Shown: positions 28,220 through 38,172, numbered from the stretch's first letter. The stretch is 64,000 bases of DNA from Streptococcus ictaluri 707-05 (GCF_000188015.2 NZ_AEUX02000006.1:310001-374000), one strand, 5' to 3'. The notes: generated from the letters alone by a model not told the origin. A program made the numbers and translations.

Positions 28220-29107
28220 TTACAGGCTTTCTCCAATAATACGTACTTCTGGTTCAAGCCTAACACCAGAATGATCTTCTACAGTTGTCACCACATGGGC
28301 AATCAAGTTTTCATAATCTTGAGCAGAACCATCTGCTACGTTAATCATAAAACCAGCATGCTTTTGCGAGACCTCAACCCCACCAATTCGGAATCCTTTA
28401 AGGTCAGCTTCCATAATTAATTGGCCAGCAAAATAACCTGGTGGGCGTTTGAAAACAGAACCACAAGATGGAAATTCCAAAGGTTGCTTGAGTTGGCGCA
28501 AATGATTTAAGCGATTCATTTCTTGACAAATACTGTCATAATTGCCAGGTTTTAAAGCAAACTTGGCTGAAATCACAATATCACCACTGGTCTGAATAGC
28601 AGAATGACGATAGCCAAAGGCCATTTCTCTTGCCGAAACGGTTTTGATCTCTCCTTTTGGAGTCAGTATTTTAGCTGATAAAAAGATATGAGAGATTTCA
28701 CCACCGTAAGCACCAGCATTCATAAAAACAGCTCCGCCAATACTTCCTGGAATCCCACAAGCAAATTCAAAACCTGTTAGACTATGAAAGCGTGCAATTT
28801 TAGTGGTCTCAATCAGATTAGCACCAGCTTCTGCTTCCAAGGTATAGCCATTAAGGCGAACGGTTTTTAGCTTGTCAAACATAATGACAAAGCCCCGAAT
28901 TCCCCCATCTCTAACAATCAGGTTACTGGCATTACCAAGTACCATCCATGGGATTTGATGATTATTAGCATAATGAACCAAACGCGACAATTCATACTGA
29001 TTTCTAGGAAATGCTAGAAAATCAGCTGGGCCACCTACCTTAGTATAGGTGTAATGTTTTAGGGGTTCATTGTCACGAATATCAATCCCTTCAAGTTCAG
29101 CAATCAT
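28220..29107 (-). CDS. murB: UDP-N-acetylenolpyruvoylglucosamine reductase
   Basis: 295 aa from the ATG at 29107 ([16 protein letters not shown]), preferred over an upstream in-frame ATG at 29158 because AAAGAAG lies at proper distance and the family begins here. MurB reduces UDP-GlcNAc-enolpyruvate to UDP-MurNAc with NADPH, a committed step in peptidoglycan synthesis. FAD-binding motifs: [17 protein letters not shown] near 62, [20 protein letters not shown] split around residue 120, and the catalytic serine region [10 protein letters not shown]. The C-terminal [10 protein letters not shown] is canonical for the type II enzyme. Confidence 0.94.
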   Translation of the reverse strand: MIAELEGIDIRDNEPLKHYTYTKVGGPADFLAFPRNQYELSRLVHYANNHQIPWMVLGNASNLIVRDGGIRGFVIMFDKLKTVRLNGYTLEAEAGANLIETTKIARFHSLTGFEFACGIPGSIGGAVFMNAGAYGGEISHIFLSAKILTPKGEIKTVSAREMAFGYRHSAIQTSGDIVISAKFALKPGNYDSICQEMNRLNHLRQLKQPLEFPSCGSVFKRPPGYFAGQLIMEADLKGFRIGGVEVSQKHAGFMINVADGSAQDYENLIAHVVTTVEDHSGVRLEPEVRIIGESL

Positions 29108-29265
29108 AATAGTCTTCTTTCTTATATCACTTCTCATACGAGTCAAAAAAATCGGCAAAGAGCCAATATCATTATATCAAATTTTGACAAAACTTATCTA
29201 ACTAAAATTCCTTAATTGGCTTTTTACTTAATGAGAAATTCTAGATAAAAATCATAGAAAAAGAC

Positions 29266-29760
29266 TTAGTCAAATGCCTTCTTGTACCATTTGACGTCAC
29301 TCTGATTTAAATCCTTCAAATATAAGGAAAGCTCAGTCATAAGTGGGGGCAAAGTCAGTTTCGGATTGATTTCTAAAAGCGGAATCAGTACAAATGACCG
29401 CTGCGTCATATAAGGATGAGGAATCGTGAGGCTCTCAATCTGCTCAATCCTATCACCAAAAAGTAAAATATCAATATCAATGGTTCTTGGTCCCCATTTT
29501 TCATGACGAACCCGACCCAAATCTCTTTCGATAGCTTGCGTAGCTTCTAATAAAGCATCTGGACTTAAAGATGTTTCTAACTGACAAGCCATGTTAAGAA
29601 AATCAGCCTGATCTTCTTTGCCCCAAGCAGCTGTTTCATACAAAGAGGATTGCTTTATCAACTCTGTCTCTCTGATTTGTGATAGTTCTTGGATAGCTTT
29701 TTTAAAATAAGCCTCCCTATCCCCCATATTTGCTCCTAAACTGAGGTAAACACTAGTCAT
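29266..29760 (-). CDS. folK: Hydroxymethyl-dihydropterin pyrophosphokinase
   Basis: 164 aa. It pyrophosphorylates 6-hydroxymethyl-7,8-dihydropterin in folate synthesis. The HPPK hallmark is intact: [14 protein letters not shown] at the N-terminus, [15 protein letters not shown], and [21 protein letters not shown] [17 protein letters not shown] near residue 87, with [13 protein letters not shown]. It overlaps folB by four bases and is the last gene of the folate block. Confidence 0.93.
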   Translation of the reverse strand: MTSVYLSLGANMGDREAYFKKAIQELSQIRETELIKQSSLYETAAWGKEDQADFLNMACQLETSLSPDALLEATQAIERDLGRVRHEKWGPRTIDIDILLFGDRIEQIESLTIPHPYMTQRSFVLIPLLEINPKLTLPPLMTELSLYLKDLNQSDVKWYKKAFD

Positions 29761-30116
29761 CGTTTTCTCTCCAATTCAATACCGACAGCCTTATAATGGC
29801 CTGCAATAGGTGGATTTTCCTTTTTGACAGCAACCTTAATGGCTTGAATGGGCGGAAATTCTTGGAACAAAGCCTCGCAAATAGCTCCTGCTAAGCGTTC
29901 AATTAAAGTAAATTTCTTAGTCTCAACCAAGTCTCTAACGGTTTCAAAGACCATTCCGTAATGAACCGTATCCTCTAGTTGATCAGAAAGAGAGGCTGCC
30001 TTCAAATCAACCGATAATTCTAAATCCACTCGAAAAATTTGACCCAAACGTTGCTCTTCCTGGAAAGCACCGTGATAACCATAAAAACGACAATTTTCTA
30101 AGAGTATCTTATCCAT
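29757..30116 (-). CDS. folB: Dihydroneopterin aldolase
   Basis: 119 aa, also called folQ in streptococci. It cleaves dihydroneopterin to hydroxymethyl-dihydropterin and glycolaldehyde. Motifs: [19 protein letters not shown] near residue 8, [15 protein letters not shown] near 50, [14 protein letters not shown], and the catalytic lysine region [14 protein letters not shown] near 98. It is coupled to folK by a four-base overlap and follows folP at six bases. Confidence 0.93.
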   Translation of the reverse strand: MDKILLENCRFYGYHGAFQEEQRLGQIFRVDLELSVDLKAASLSDQLEDTVHYGMVFETVRDLVETKKFTLIERLAGAICEALFQEFPPIQAIKVAVKKENPPIAGHYKAVGIELERKR

Positions 30117-30122
30117 TTTTCC

Positions 30123-30923
30123 TCACATTAATTGACCCAAAACAGCTACAATCTCTTTATTGGCAGCAACATTATGAACCCTGACTATTTGACAGCCCTT
30201 ATTAATAGCGTAAGCAGACAAAGCTGCAGTGGCACCGTCTCGATCTTTTGCCTTAGTCTGTCCCCCTAAAAGTGCATCAACAACACGCTTTCTTGAAATC
30301 CCAAATAAAACCGGATAGCCTAACTGACAAACTTGGTCAAGGCCTTTCAAAAGAGCCATATTTTGAGCGACATTTTTAGCAAAACCAAAACCAGGATCAA
30401 TCCAAATATTTTCCTTAGCAACTCCTGCTTCAAGTGCTGCCTCAGTTCTTTCTTTTAAGAAACGACAAACATCTTGAGTAACATTTGTATAGACTTCTTC
30501 TTCTTGATTGTGCATTAAGATAATAGGAACTTGATATTGTGCAGCTAAAGCTAACATATCTCCATCATATAAGCCTGCCCAAACATCATTTAAAATATCT
30601 GCGCCAGCTTCTAAAGCAGCTCTTGCTGTTGGGGTTTTATAGCTATCAATACTGACTAAAACATCATACTTTTCTTTGATGGCTTTAATAACAGGAACGA
30701 CGCGCTTAATTTCTTCTTCCACGTCGACAAATTGATGTCCCGGTCGTGTTGATTCTCCGCCAACATCAATGATTTTAGCACCTTGGGAAATCATTTTTTC
30801 TACTTGATCTAGAGCTTTCTCGATAGACAAGTATGATCCCCCATCTGAAAAAGAATCGGGAGTCACATTTAAAATACCCATAATGGCAGCATTACCATCA
30901 ATAACGTGTTTTCCAATTTGCAT
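30123..30923 (-). CDS. folP: Dihydropteroate synthase
   Basis: 266 aa. It condenses p-aminobenzoate with the pterin pyrophosphate; it is the sulfonamide target. Motifs: MGILNVTPDSFSDGG near residue 15, IIDVGGESTRPGH near 55, VSIDSYKTPTARAAL near 90, DPGFGFAKN near 176 and ISRKRVV near 213. No obvious insertion of the kind linked to sulfonamide resistance is seen near SRPGH, but resistance cannot be judged without a reference. It is separated from folE by ten bases. Confidence 0.94.
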   Translation of the reverse strand: MQIGKHVIDGNAAIMGILNVTPDSFSDGGSYLSIEKALDQVEKMISQGAKIIDVGGESTRPGHQFVDVEEEIKRVVPVIKAIKEKYDVLVSIDSYKTPTARAALEAGADILNDVWAGLYDGDMLALAAQYQVPIILMHNQEEEVYTNVTQDVCRFLKERTEAALEAGVAKENIWIDPGFGFAKNVAQNMALLKGLDQVCQLGYPVLFGISRKRVVDALLGGQTKAKDRDGATAALSAYAINKGCQIVRVHNVAANKEIVAVLGQLM

Positions 30924-30933
30924 ACTATTTCTC

Positions 30934-31500
30934 CTAACGATGAAGGATTAAATCCATAATGTCACGACGTTCTTCTCTATTTTCTTTATAGAGACCCCTA
31001 GCTGTAGTTGTAATGGTCTTGCTTCCAGGTTTTTTGATTCCCCTCATGGTCATACACATGTGCTCAGCTTCAATCATCACAAACACTCCTTTGGGATTAA
31101 GCGCCTCTACCAGAGCATCGGCCACTTGAGACGTTAAACGTTCTTGCAGTTGCGGCTTTTTACTGGCAACCTCTACAGCTCTTGCTAGTTTACTTAAACC
31201 AGTCACTCGTCCATCACTTGGTAAATAAGCGATATGTGCTTTGCCATAAAAAGGAACTAGATGATGTTCACACATGGAATAAAAAGGAATGTCCTTGACA
31301 ATAACCACATCCTCATGGTGCTCTGTAAAAACAGCTGTAAATTCTTCCTTGGGATCTTTTTCAAGTCCTGAAAACATTTCGGCATACATCTTGGCAACAC
31401 GCTTAGGTGTGTCCAGTAAACCTTCACGATCAGGATTTTCTCCAATGGCTTCTAAAAACTGATAAATGGCTGCTTCTGCTTTTTCTTTGTTAATAGACAA
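30934..31500 (-). CDS. folE: GTP cyclohydrolase I
   Basis: 188 aa. It converts GTP to dihydroneopterin triphosphate, the first step of folate synthesis. Zinc and active-site residues are visible: [20 protein letters not shown] with Cys and His ligands near residue 75-80, [20 protein letters not shown] near 100, and [18 protein letters not shown] near 145 carrying the second cysteine ligand. It is second in the folC-folE-folP-folB-folK operon. Confidence 0.95.
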   Translation of the reverse strand: MSINKEKAEAAIYQFLEAIGENPDREGLLDTPKRVAKMYAEMFSGLEKDPKEEFTAVFTEHHEDVVIVKDIPFYSMCEHHLVPFYGKAHIAYLPSDGRVTGLSKLARAVEVASKKPQLQERLTSQVADALVEALNPKGVFVMIEAEHMCMTMRGIKKPGSKTITTTARGLYKENREERRDIMDLILHR

Positions 31501-31543
31501 TGGTCTTCCTCTTCTTTTTTTCTACTACTTTAAACAAGGACAA

Positions 31544-32800
31544 TTACAGGTGTTCCTTTTTCCAATACTGTCTCACCTCTGAGATGAAATAAAGTGAACC
31601 CGTGATGATGAAAAAATCATCTTCATCTGCATCCGCTGCTCTAGCAATAAAGGATCTAAAATCGTCAAGTTTTCTATAACGATCAGGGTATTTTGCTATT
31701 GGATAAGCATTAGGATAATGGAAACTGGTCACTTCAAGCTCTCCAATCTCTTCTAACTGTGATAACATATCAGCAATAGGTTTGGTATCAATGGCTCCAA
31801 AAAGAATGTGTTTTTTCTTGTTGGCGTATTTACTTTTTAACAGTGCCACCAAAGCTGCTACACTTTCCTTATTGTGAGCCCCATCAATCATGAGATTTGG
31901 GGCAAGTAATTCGGTACGGCCCATCCAGTAGCTCTTTGATAAACCAATTGTTATCGCTTCTTTAGATAGCTTAGGGTACTCTTTTTTTAGCAAGAGACTA
32001 GTCATAATAGCTAGCGCTGCGTTGGACTCTTGATGTTGACCTGGCATTGCCAACTGAAGCTCACTAATATCACCTAAGGAACTGGTAAACTGATAACTTT
32101 CACCACTTTTGGTTAAATCAAAAGCTTCTTGCCATTCCCATAGATTAGCCCCAACTTCAGAAGCCTTGTCATGAAAAACAGCTCTTGTACTTTCTTCCTG
32201 AACAGCTATAATTAAAGCTTCTTGGCCTTTTAAAACCCCTGCTTTTTGTGCTGCAATCTCAGCATAAGTATCACCTAAAATGGTTTGGTGATCAAGTCCT
32301 ATTGAAGGACATACCACTGCCATAGCCTGAAAAACATTGGTAGAGTCGTACAATCCACCAAGTCCCGCTTCAATCACAGCAATATCAACAGGATGCATCT
32401 CACCAAAATAAAGAAACATGATTAAGGTAATGATTTCAAATTCTGTCGCCTGGCCAAAATCTGTTTCAATAGTGAGGCGTTCAACTAAAGGTCGAATCCG
32501 ATTAGCAGCACTGACAATAGCTTCTTTTGAAATCATATCACCATTGACACTAATGCGCTCTCTAAAATCCATAATATAGGGTGATGTAAAAGTCCCTACT
32601 TCATAACCAGCTTCCGAAAAAATATGTTGTAAATTATTAACTGTCGAACCCTTACCATTGGTTCCAACAACATGAATAGCTTTGAGTTTTTCTTGAGGAT
32701 TTCCTAGTTGATCAAGGACCCAAAGCATGCGCTCAAGCCCTGGTTTAATCCCAAATCTCAACTGTCCGTGAATCCAGTCTAGCATCTCTTGATAAGTCAT
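31544..32800 (-). CDS. folC: Bifunctional folylpolyglutamate synthase/dihydrofolate synthase
   Basis: 418 aa Mur-ligase-like enzyme adding glutamates to folates. The P-loop HVVGTNGKGSTVNNLQ lies near residue 43, IEAGLGGLYDSTNVF near 148 is the omega-loop/Mg site, and LMIDGAHNKESVAALV near 298 belongs to the C-terminal domain. It heads the folate operon, a common streptococcal arrangement. Streptococci may have a second folC elsewhere. Confidence 0.93.
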   Translation of the reverse strand: MTYQEMLDWIHGQLRFGIKPGLERMLWVLDQLGNPQEKLKAIHVVGTNGKGSTVNNLQHIFSEAGYEVGTFTSPYIMDFRERISVNGDMISKEAIVSAANRIRPLVERLTIETDFGQATEFEIITLIMFLYFGEMHPVDIAVIEAGLGGLYDSTNVFQAMAVVCPSIGLDHQTILGDTYAEIAAQKAGVLKGQEALIIAVQEESTRAVFHDKASEVGANLWEWQEAFDLTKSGESYQFTSSLGDISELQLAMPGQHQESNAALAIMTSLLLKKEYPKLSKEAITIGLSKSYWMGRTELLAPNLMIDGAHNKESVAALVALLKSKYANKKKHILFGAIDTKPIADMLSQLEEIGELEVTSFHYPNAYPIAKYPDRYRKLDDFRSFIARAADADEDDFFIITGSLYFISEVRQYWKKEHL

Positions 32801-33028
32801 TAGTCACCTCACAAAATCTATAACTAGTATACCACATTCCACCTAAAGTAAAAGCTAGGAAGCCACCCTTAGATGGATTTTTAACCCCTCAAAAATTTAC
32901 TGACGTTACCAGTTTAAACGAAATAGCTACTTATTTCTAATGGACTTATTAGGGAAATTTTTAGCCAGAAAGCTAAACTCTTTAGAAAAAGTGTTACAAT
33001 AGAGTGAGAAAAACATAAGGAGTATCCG

Positions 33029-33982
33029 ATGAAAGAACGAAGCAAACGACGCCACAAAAGAAAATTCTTCACTATTCTCAATTCCTTACTGCTTTTAGCT
33101 TGTGCTATGGGAATTGGAACAATTATCTTTTTATATCAGGGACATCGCCATTTTAGCCTTCCCAATTTTTCGCAAAACACGTTACAAACAGCCTTTGCTT
33201 CCAAGTCCTCTCCTAAAAAAACGACTAAACCAAAGGTTACAGCTGAACAAAAAGACATTACCAAAAAAGAAGAAAGCCTTCAATGGGCTAAGCAAGAGCA
33301 AGCCGTTCACATCCCCATTTTAATGTATCATGCTGTGCATGTCATGGCACCAGAAGAGGCTGCTAGCGCTAATTTAATCGTAGATCCTGCCCTTTTTGAA
33401 AGTCAGCTTAAAGCAATGACAGAGGCAGGTTACTATTTCTTAACGCCAGAGGAAGCTTACCGAGCACTTAGCCAAAATGAACTACCCGCACAAAAAGTGG
33501 TTTGGCTAACCTTTGATGATAGCATGATTGACTTTTATAATGTCGCCTTTCCACTGCTTAAAAAATACAAAGCCAAGGCCACCAATAATGTCATTACTGG
33601 ATTAACGGAAGCCGCTAGCCCTGCCAATTTGACGCTAGAACAAATGAAAGAGATGAAAGCTTTTGGTATGTCCTTCCAAGACCATACGGTCAACCATCCT
33701 GACTTATCACAATCAAGTCTTGATCAACAAAAAGCTGAAATGAAAGATTCGAAAGACTACCTCGATAAGTCCTTACAACAAGAAACGATTGCCATCGCTT
33801 ATCCTGCCGGTCGCTATAATGACAATACCCTTACCATTGCACAAGAGCTCAACTATAAGCTTGGTGTCACCACCAATGAAGGCTTGGCAAGTGCTCAAGA
33901 TGGTCTTCTTTCTTTAAATCGACTTAGAATTCTTCCAACAACCACTGCCGAAGCTTTACTATCAGCTATGTCTCACCAATAA
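33029..33982 (+). CDS. Membrane-anchored polysaccharide deacetylase (NodB domain)
   Basis: 317 aa. A very basic N-terminus (KERSKRRHKRK) precedes one membrane helix (residues 14-35), then a low-complexity Lys/Thr linker (about 57-85) and an extracellular carbohydrate esterase family 4 domain. Deacetylase motifs: LTFDDSMIDFYN near 173 for the catalytic Asp and metal Asp, and SFQDHTVNHPDLS near 215 with the H-x3-H metal ligands; IAYPAGRYNDNT follows. It may deacetylate peptidoglycan GlcNAc or another wall glycan. It stands alone with an AAGGAG site and its own terminator. Confidence 0.85.
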   Translation: MKERSKRRHKRKFFTILNSLLLLACAMGIGTIIFLYQGHRHFSLPNFSQNTLQTAFASKSSPKKTTKPKVTAEQKDITKKEESLQWAKQEQAVHIPILMYHAVHVMAPEEAASANLIVDPALFESQLKAMTEAGYYFLTPEEAYRALSQNELPAQKVVWLTFDDSMIDFYNVAFPLLKKYKAKATNNVITGLTEAASPANLTLEQMKEMKAFGMSFQDHTVNHPDLSQSSLDQQKAEMKDSKDYLDKSLQQETIAIAYPAGRYNDNTLTIAQELNYKLGVTTNEGLASAQDGLLSLNRLRILPTTTAEALLSAMSHQ

Positions 33983-33984
33983 AG

Positions 33985-34040
33985 AAAAACTCAAGTTACC
34001 CCTTTGCTACCTTTAACAAAGTGGATAAACTTGAGTTTTT
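33985..34040. terminator. Bidirectional terminator between the deacetylase and the carboxypeptidase gene
   Basis: AAAAACTCAAGTT (33985-33997) and AACTTGAGTTTTT (34028-34040) are perfect 13-base complementary arms around a 30-base loop, between convergent genes. Because the loop is long, inner pairing such as CTTTG/CAAAG probably forms too. Confidence 0.75.
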
Positions 34041-34054
34041 TGATGTCATTAAAA

Positions 34055-35323
34055 TCATGCCTTAAACCATTCCATGATATATTCCCACCAGGATTGCACA
34101 AGAGATGGTTTTACAGCGATAGCTTCTTTTGCCTTAAGTGGGATAGCTTCTCCTTCTTTTAGAAATCTAACACTAACATCCTGGTGTTTTAGTGGCAAAA
34201 GAGAAGAAACAAGCTGACCTTTTGTCACAGGAGCCTGAATAGATTTTGACGACAAATTCATATCAGTTATCTTTGGAAGCTTCTCTCCTTTTTGAACGAC
34301 TACCTTAAAATCCTTTTGGGGAATCAGTGATACATGGTCTTTTTTGCCATCAATGACAGCTAATTCTTTTTGAGAAAGCGCCTTATTTTTAGTTACTAAC
34401 TGATAAGTCCTGTACTCCTCTTTAATATAGTTAAGAAGCTTATCTGTTTCTTCAAAACGAGCAGCAGAATTTTGTTCAGAATGGTCTGTATTCATTAGCA
34501 CAGTGATGACTCGCATGCCATTTTCAACAGAGCTAGCTACCAAACAGTGCCCCGCTTTTTCTGTTGTACCAGTTTTCAAGCCATCCACTGAGGATCTAGC
34601 ATGTGGCATTCCAGGCAACAATTGATTAAAGGACTTAACTGTTGTCCCGTCAAAATCAATCTGTGCTTGTTTAGTAATTTCAAGCACTTCTGGAAAATTT
34701 TCTACAAGATGCATGGCAATCAAAGCCACCGCTTCTGCACTTAACTCATTTTCATCATCAGGACCAGAACCAGGATAAACGGAAGACCCCAGTAGCTCAT
34801 TTGGCAAACCCGAGGCATTAACCAGTTTAAAATCTTCTATATGCCATTTTACTAATTGCTCTTTCATTTGATTCACAAAGGCTGCTTCACTTCCAGAGAC
34901 ATGATCAGCAAGCGCAATTGCCGCACTATTAGAACTGGCAACCAGACAAGCTGCCAAAAGATCCTTCAAGACATAGTCACGTTTTTCAAAGGGAACATTA
35001 CTTAAGCTAGCATCAGAAGTTAATCCATAGGCGTAATCAGAGATGGTAACCGAATCAGTCAACTGAACGTCGCCTGAAGCCACTTTCTCCAATACGAGAT
35101 AAGCCGTCAATAATTTTGTTAAAGAGGCAATAGCAGCTCTTTTTTGTGCTTCTTTTTCATAAAGCACTCTTCCTGTCCCTACCTCTACGGCAATAACATG
35201 CTTAGCACCGACTTGAAACTCATCAGCACCTACCTTTGGCATAAATCCAAACGATAAAACTAAGACCATACCTAAACATAGTAATTTATTGACTAAAAAT
35301 CCTTGCATCCATACTCTTTTCAT
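34055..35323 (-). CDS. dacA: D-alanyl-D-alanine carboxypeptidase (low-molecular-weight PBP)
   Basis: 422 aa serine peptidase S11 that trims the terminal D-Ala from peptidoglycan stem peptides. N-terminal signal peptide (LLCLGMVLVLSFGFMPKVGA). Active-site motifs: IASLTKLLTAY with the SxxK serine near residue 68, SSNSAAIAL for SxN near 128, and GLKTGTTEKAGH for KTG near 245. The C-terminus carries a PBP5-C domain and ends in an amphipathic helix (WWEYIMEWFKA) that holds it on the membrane surface. Gene order beside a glycan deacetylase fits wall maturation. Confidence 0.93.
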   Translation of the reverse strand: MKRVWMQGFLVNKLLCLGMVLVLSFGFMPKVGADEFQVGAKHVIAVEVGTGRVLYEKEAQKRAAIASLTKLLTAYLVLEKVASGDVQLTDSVTISDYAYGLTSDASLSNVPFEKRDYVLKDLLAACLVASSNSAAIALADHVSGSEAAFVNQMKEQLVKWHIEDFKLVNASGLPNELLGSSVYPGSGPDDENELSAEAVALIAMHLVENFPEVLEITKQAQIDFDGTTVKSFNQLLPGMPHARSSVDGLKTGTTEKAGHCLVASSVENGMRVITVLMNTDHSEQNSAARFEETDKLLNYIKEEYRTYQLVTKNKALSQKELAVIDGKKDHVSLIPQKDFKVVVQKGEKLPKITDMNLSSKSIQAPVTKGQLVSSLLPLKHQDVSVRFLKEGEAIPLKAKEAIAVKPSLVQSWWEYIMEWFKA

Positions 35324-35467
35324 AAGAAGTATTATATCAAATTCAGCTGCAATTGTTAAAACAATATTTTCCTAGACAGCACTATGTTACTATATTCAAA
35401 AAATAACTAAAACCCCATACTTTCCATTTTAGGAAAATATGGGGTTGATAGATGTAATGAAGAAAAC

Positions 35468-35668
35468 TTACTTCATTTTATCTTTGACATGATCAAAAGC
35501 GTCCTCTACTGCTTCTTTAGCTTCCTCAGCCAGTTCTTTTCCCTTAGCAAGCGTTTTTTCCATAAAACCTTTAGCTTCAAGTTCTTTATCACCCGAAACC
35601 TTGCCTGCACCTTCTTTAAGACCACCTTTGACTTGCGCGAGCTTTGCTTTTAGTTTTTCTTCTGACAT
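35468..35668 (-). CDS. CsbD family stress protein
   Basis: 66 aa from the ATG at 35668 behind a strong AAAGGAGG site; the longer upstream frame has no ribosome site and is ignored. CsbD-like small, highly charged proteins ([20 protein letters not shown] followed by a Lys/Glu-rich helix) are induced under general stress in Bacillus and widespread in Gram-positives. Biochemical role unknown. It is monocistronic. Confidence 0.85.
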   Translation of the reverse strand: MSEEKLKAKLAQVKGGLKEGAGKVSGDKELEAKGFMEKTLAKGKELAEEAKEAVEDAFDHVKDKMK

Positions 35669-35745
35669 AAGAAAACCTCCTTTTTCTTTTATACTAGCAC
35701 TTAAGAAAAAACATAGCAAGTAAAAGGAAAATAGAATCCCAAAAC

Positions 35746-35972
35746 TCACTCTAAGTGAGGCTGAAATTCTTGACGTAGTATTCCCATCAAACAAGAGTCA
35801 TGATAAGAACCATTTAAAAAACAGGCATTTCTTCGTTTACCCTCTATTGTAAAACCAATTTTTTGATAAAGGGAGAAAGCCTTATAGTTGTAGACATAGA
35901 CCTCCAGTTCATCTTTTTGCCAGTGATAAACATTGAAGGCTAATGATAAAGCTTTTAAAGCAGCCTCCTTAA
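35746..35972 (-). pseudogene. GNAT acetyltransferase, C-terminal fragment
   Basis: The minus-strand frame reads EAALKALSLAFNVYHWQKDE, then [38 protein letters not shown] and [15 protein letters not shown] before a TGA at 35746-35748. This is the last third of a RimJ/RimL-type N-acetyltransferase (NYKAFSLYQKIGF is the acetyl-CoA-binding helix region). No N-terminal part is found upstream; the frame meets a stop just above 35972. It is a decayed remnant with no start. Confidence 0.75.
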
Positions 35973-36202
35973 TTTAAACGATAAATAATAAATAGATATT
36001 CAAAACAAAGGGTTATAATTTTCTTAACTGAATTTGATTGCCATTTTTTGTTGACAACAATAGCATTTCATTCATCTAAGAGTATCTTCCGATTTTCATA
36101 TATCATACAATTACTTAATCATTCTAAAGCGTCATTCCCGCAGTACAACAAAAATACTAAAACTTTTGATACAATCAAACCATTCTTGAACTATTCTAAA
36201 AA

Positions 36203-36744
36203 CTACGACACCCTAATTAGTTTTCTAACCGTATTGGCTGATCGTATGGTTAGGCTATTTGCAACTGAGCTATTTATGGTTCGTGACCACCACTTGGTCT
36301 TTTGATACTTTTCACGATTAAAAGACCAAAAATATCATTTTTTTCGTTTTGTATTTTCTCTAACTCAATTTTAGGTTGCCCTAAAACTTCAAAAACCTCA
36401 CGAAACGTTGCAGGCGGGATGATAAAGATGATATTATCATAAATAGCTTTGTCAGCAGTTCCCCACCAAGGAGGCGCACACTCCAGTATAGCTTCTAAAT
36501 CTTTAACTGATATAGGAAATACTGGAATAGTAAGTCCAAAATTAGTTTTTATCATCATCTCAATTTGGCTAATTAGGGTATTTATATCCGTTTCCCTACT
36601 TGGAAAAACAACATTTCCAGTATTCAAATAGGTTTTAATATCAAAATAATTTAGTGAATGGAATGCTTCTTTTAATTCCGACATTGGAATCTTATTTTTT
36701 CCATTAATGTTAATTCCTCTAAGTAATGCAATATATCTATCCAT
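36203..36744 (-). pseudogene. DUF1697 family protein, frameshifted
   Basis: DUF1697 proteins are about 180 aa and of unknown function. The N-terminal MDRYIALLRGININGKNKIP and YLNTGNVVFPS are typical. As written the frame goes off after EKNDIF and stops at 36274, giving 156 aa with a foreign tail. Adding one A/T pair in the run at 36328-36332 restores WSFNREKYQKTKWWSRT and then NSLTIRSANTVRKLI to a stop at 36203-36205, exactly the family C-terminus. Confidence 0.85.
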
Positions 36745-36831
36745 TTTTCTAGACCTTCGAATTACAAACTATTCTAAATCCATTATAGCAAATAATCAAG
36801 GTTGAACTTATCATTTCTAAAAATTAAAACC

Positions 36832-36866
36832 ACAAAAACACCCCCACAAAATTGTGAGGGTGTTTG
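36832..36866 (-). terminator. Terminator after rplL
   Basis: A strong stem (CACCC-CACAA with TTGTG-GGGTG, one internal mismatch) with a short AATT-centred loop ends in a T-rich tract on the minus strand, about 100 bases beyond rplL. Confidence 0.75.
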
Positions 36867-36964
36867 TAGGGAAAATTCAAATGAATTATCCCATTTTTAA
36901 TCGCCTTAACTTTAAGGAAAAGACTTTAAAACTAGGCTTTCACCTTTAAACAATCAGTAAATGA

Positions 36965-37330
36965 TTATTTAAGAGTGATTGTTGCTCCAGCTTCTTCAAG
37001 TTTAGCTTTAAGTTCTTCAGCTTCTGCTGCAGAAACGCCTTCTTTAACGTTAGCAGGTGCTCCGTCAACAAGACCTTTAGCTTCTTTAAGTCCAAGACCA
37101 GTGATTTCACGAACTGCTTTGATAACGCCAACTTTTTTGTCGCCAGCAGATGTCAATTCAACGTCGAATGAATCTTTAGTAGCTTCTTCAGTACCACCAG
37201 CAGCTGCAGCAGCTACAGGAGCAGCTGCAGTTACACCAAATTCTTCTTCGATAGCTTTTACAAGATCGTTAAGCTCAAGGATTGAAGCTTCTTTAATTTC
37301 AGCAATAATGTTTTCAATGTTCAATGCCAT
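36965..37330 (-). CDS. rplL: 50S ribosomal protein L7/L12
   Basis: 121 aa from the ATG at 37330, which has a GGAGG site. L7/L12 forms the flexible stalk that recruits translation factors. The N-terminal dimerisation domain ([20 protein letters not shown]), the Ala/Gly-rich hinge ([10 protein letters not shown]) and the C-terminal factor-binding domain ([20 protein letters not shown]) are all present. It follows rplJ by 67 bases in the L10 operon. Codon use is that of a highly expressed gene. Confidence 0.97.
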   Translation of the reverse strand: MALNIENIIAEIKEASILELNDLVKAIEEEFGVTAAAPVAAAAAGGTEEATKDSFDVELTSAGDKKVGVIKAVREITGLGLKEAKGLVDGAPANVKEGVSAAEAEELKAKLEEAGATITLK

Positions 37331-37397
37331 TGTGATTTCCTCCAAATATATGATTTAAATTAGTAATGATAACCTTAAACGGCTACTTTCAAAGGGA

Positions 37398-37901
37398 TTA
37401 TGCAGCGCCTTCTTCTTTGCTTTCTGCAACAGCTTTGACAGCGTATGCAACGTTGCGAACTGGTGCTTGAAGTACAGAAAGAAGCATAGATAGCATTCCT
37501 TCGCGGTTTGGCAATGTAGCAAGTGCTTGGATTTCTTCTTTAGAAGAAACAGCGCCTTCAATAGCTCCACCTTTGATTTCAAGTGCGTCAGCAGTTTTAG
37601 CAAAATCGTTGATGATTTTTGCTGGAGCAATAACATCTTCATTTGAAAATGCCACTGCAGATGGTCCTACGAAAAGTTCTTTCATTTCATCAAGACCTGC
37701 TTTTTCAGCTGCACGAGACAAAATTGAATTTTTTATAACTTTAAATTCAACACCACTTTCACGAAGTGAACGGCGAAGAACAGTATCTTGATCAACTGTA
37801 AGTCCACGTGAATCAACAACAACAATACTTGCTGCTGCTTTCATCTTTTCAGCAACTAAATCAACCTGTTCAGCTTTTTTAGCAATAATTGCTTCACTCA
37901 T
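37398..37901 (-). CDS. rplJ: 50S ribosomal protein L10
   Basis: 167 aa. L10 anchors L7/L12 dimers to 23S rRNA and in complex with them represses its own operon through the leader. Recognisable segments: [19 protein letters not shown] near 26, the globular domain ([15 protein letters not shown]), and a C-terminal L12-binding helix ([20 protein letters not shown]). It starts with a GGAGG site behind the L10 leader. Confidence 0.97.
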   Translation of the reverse strand: MSEAIIAKKAEQVDLVAEKMKAAASIVVVDSRGLTVDQDTVLRRSLRESGVEFKVIKNSILSRAAEKAGLDEMKELFVGPSAVAFSNEDVIAPAKIINDFAKTADALEIKGGAIEGAVSSKEEIQALATLPNREGMLSMLLSVLQAPVRNVAYAVKAVAESKEEGAA

Positions 37902-37924
37902 TAGTTTACCTCCGTAATTATTTT

Positions 37925-38062
37925 TTGGTTAGGTACAAAAAAAAACGCACCTAAACCTAGACACGAAAGTACAATACGTTATTTCTTTAATGACGTTTTG
38001 TGCCTCGGTAGGAATATTATGAGCAATGCTCCCCTACTGTCTTAGGTCAGTTTTTTTCAAAA
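37925..38062 (-). ncRNA. Ribosomal protein L10 leader
   Basis: The roughly 160-base untranslated region before rplJ has the features I recall of the Firmicutes L10 leader: a set of helices including complementary segments around ACCTAAGACAGTAGGGG and CCTACCGAGGCAC, then TGTCTAGGTTTAGGTGCG followed by a U run (near 37938-37947). Binding of L10(L12)4 here is the established feedback control. Exact helix ends were not computed. Confidence 0.75.
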
Positions 38063-38070
38063 CCTTAATC

Positions 38071-38099
38071 AGTATATCTTTTTGTCAGTCATCTGTCAA
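38071..38099 (-). promoter_or_regulatory. Promoter of the L10 operon
   Basis: On the minus strand a perfect -35 TTGACA (38094-38099) and TATACT (38071-38076) are spaced by 17 bases, just upstream of the L10 leader. Confidence 0.85.
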
Positions 38100-38138
38100 T
38101 ACTTTTTTTAAAAAAACAATGTGATCCACTGCTTTTTG

Positions 38139-38168
38139 TTTGACCTTTACTAACCTTTGTTCTATAAT
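38139..38168 (+). promoter_or_regulatory. clpL promoter with a partial CtsR-like box
   Basis: TTGACC (38140-38145) and a perfect TATAAT (38163-38168) have 17-base spacing. TTTGACCTTTACTAACC over the -35 has one perfect CtsR heptad (TTTGACC), the correct 3-base spacer, and a second heptad matching at four of seven positions. CtsR control of clpL is known in relatives; this box is imperfect. Confidence 0.6.
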
Positions 38169-38172
38169 AGTC

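Noticed and set aside
35669..35794. N-terminal hydrophobic extension of the CsbD protein
   Set aside because: The extension covers the ribosome site and promoter region; the 66-aa form is the family norm.
36048..36305. Plus-strand 85-codon open frame
   Set aside because: It is antisense to the restored 3' end of the DUF1697 gene, has no ribosome site and resembles nothing.
36975..37358. Plus-strand 127-codon open frame
   Set aside because: It is the antisense shadow of rplL, created by the Ala/Glu-rich codon pattern of that gene.
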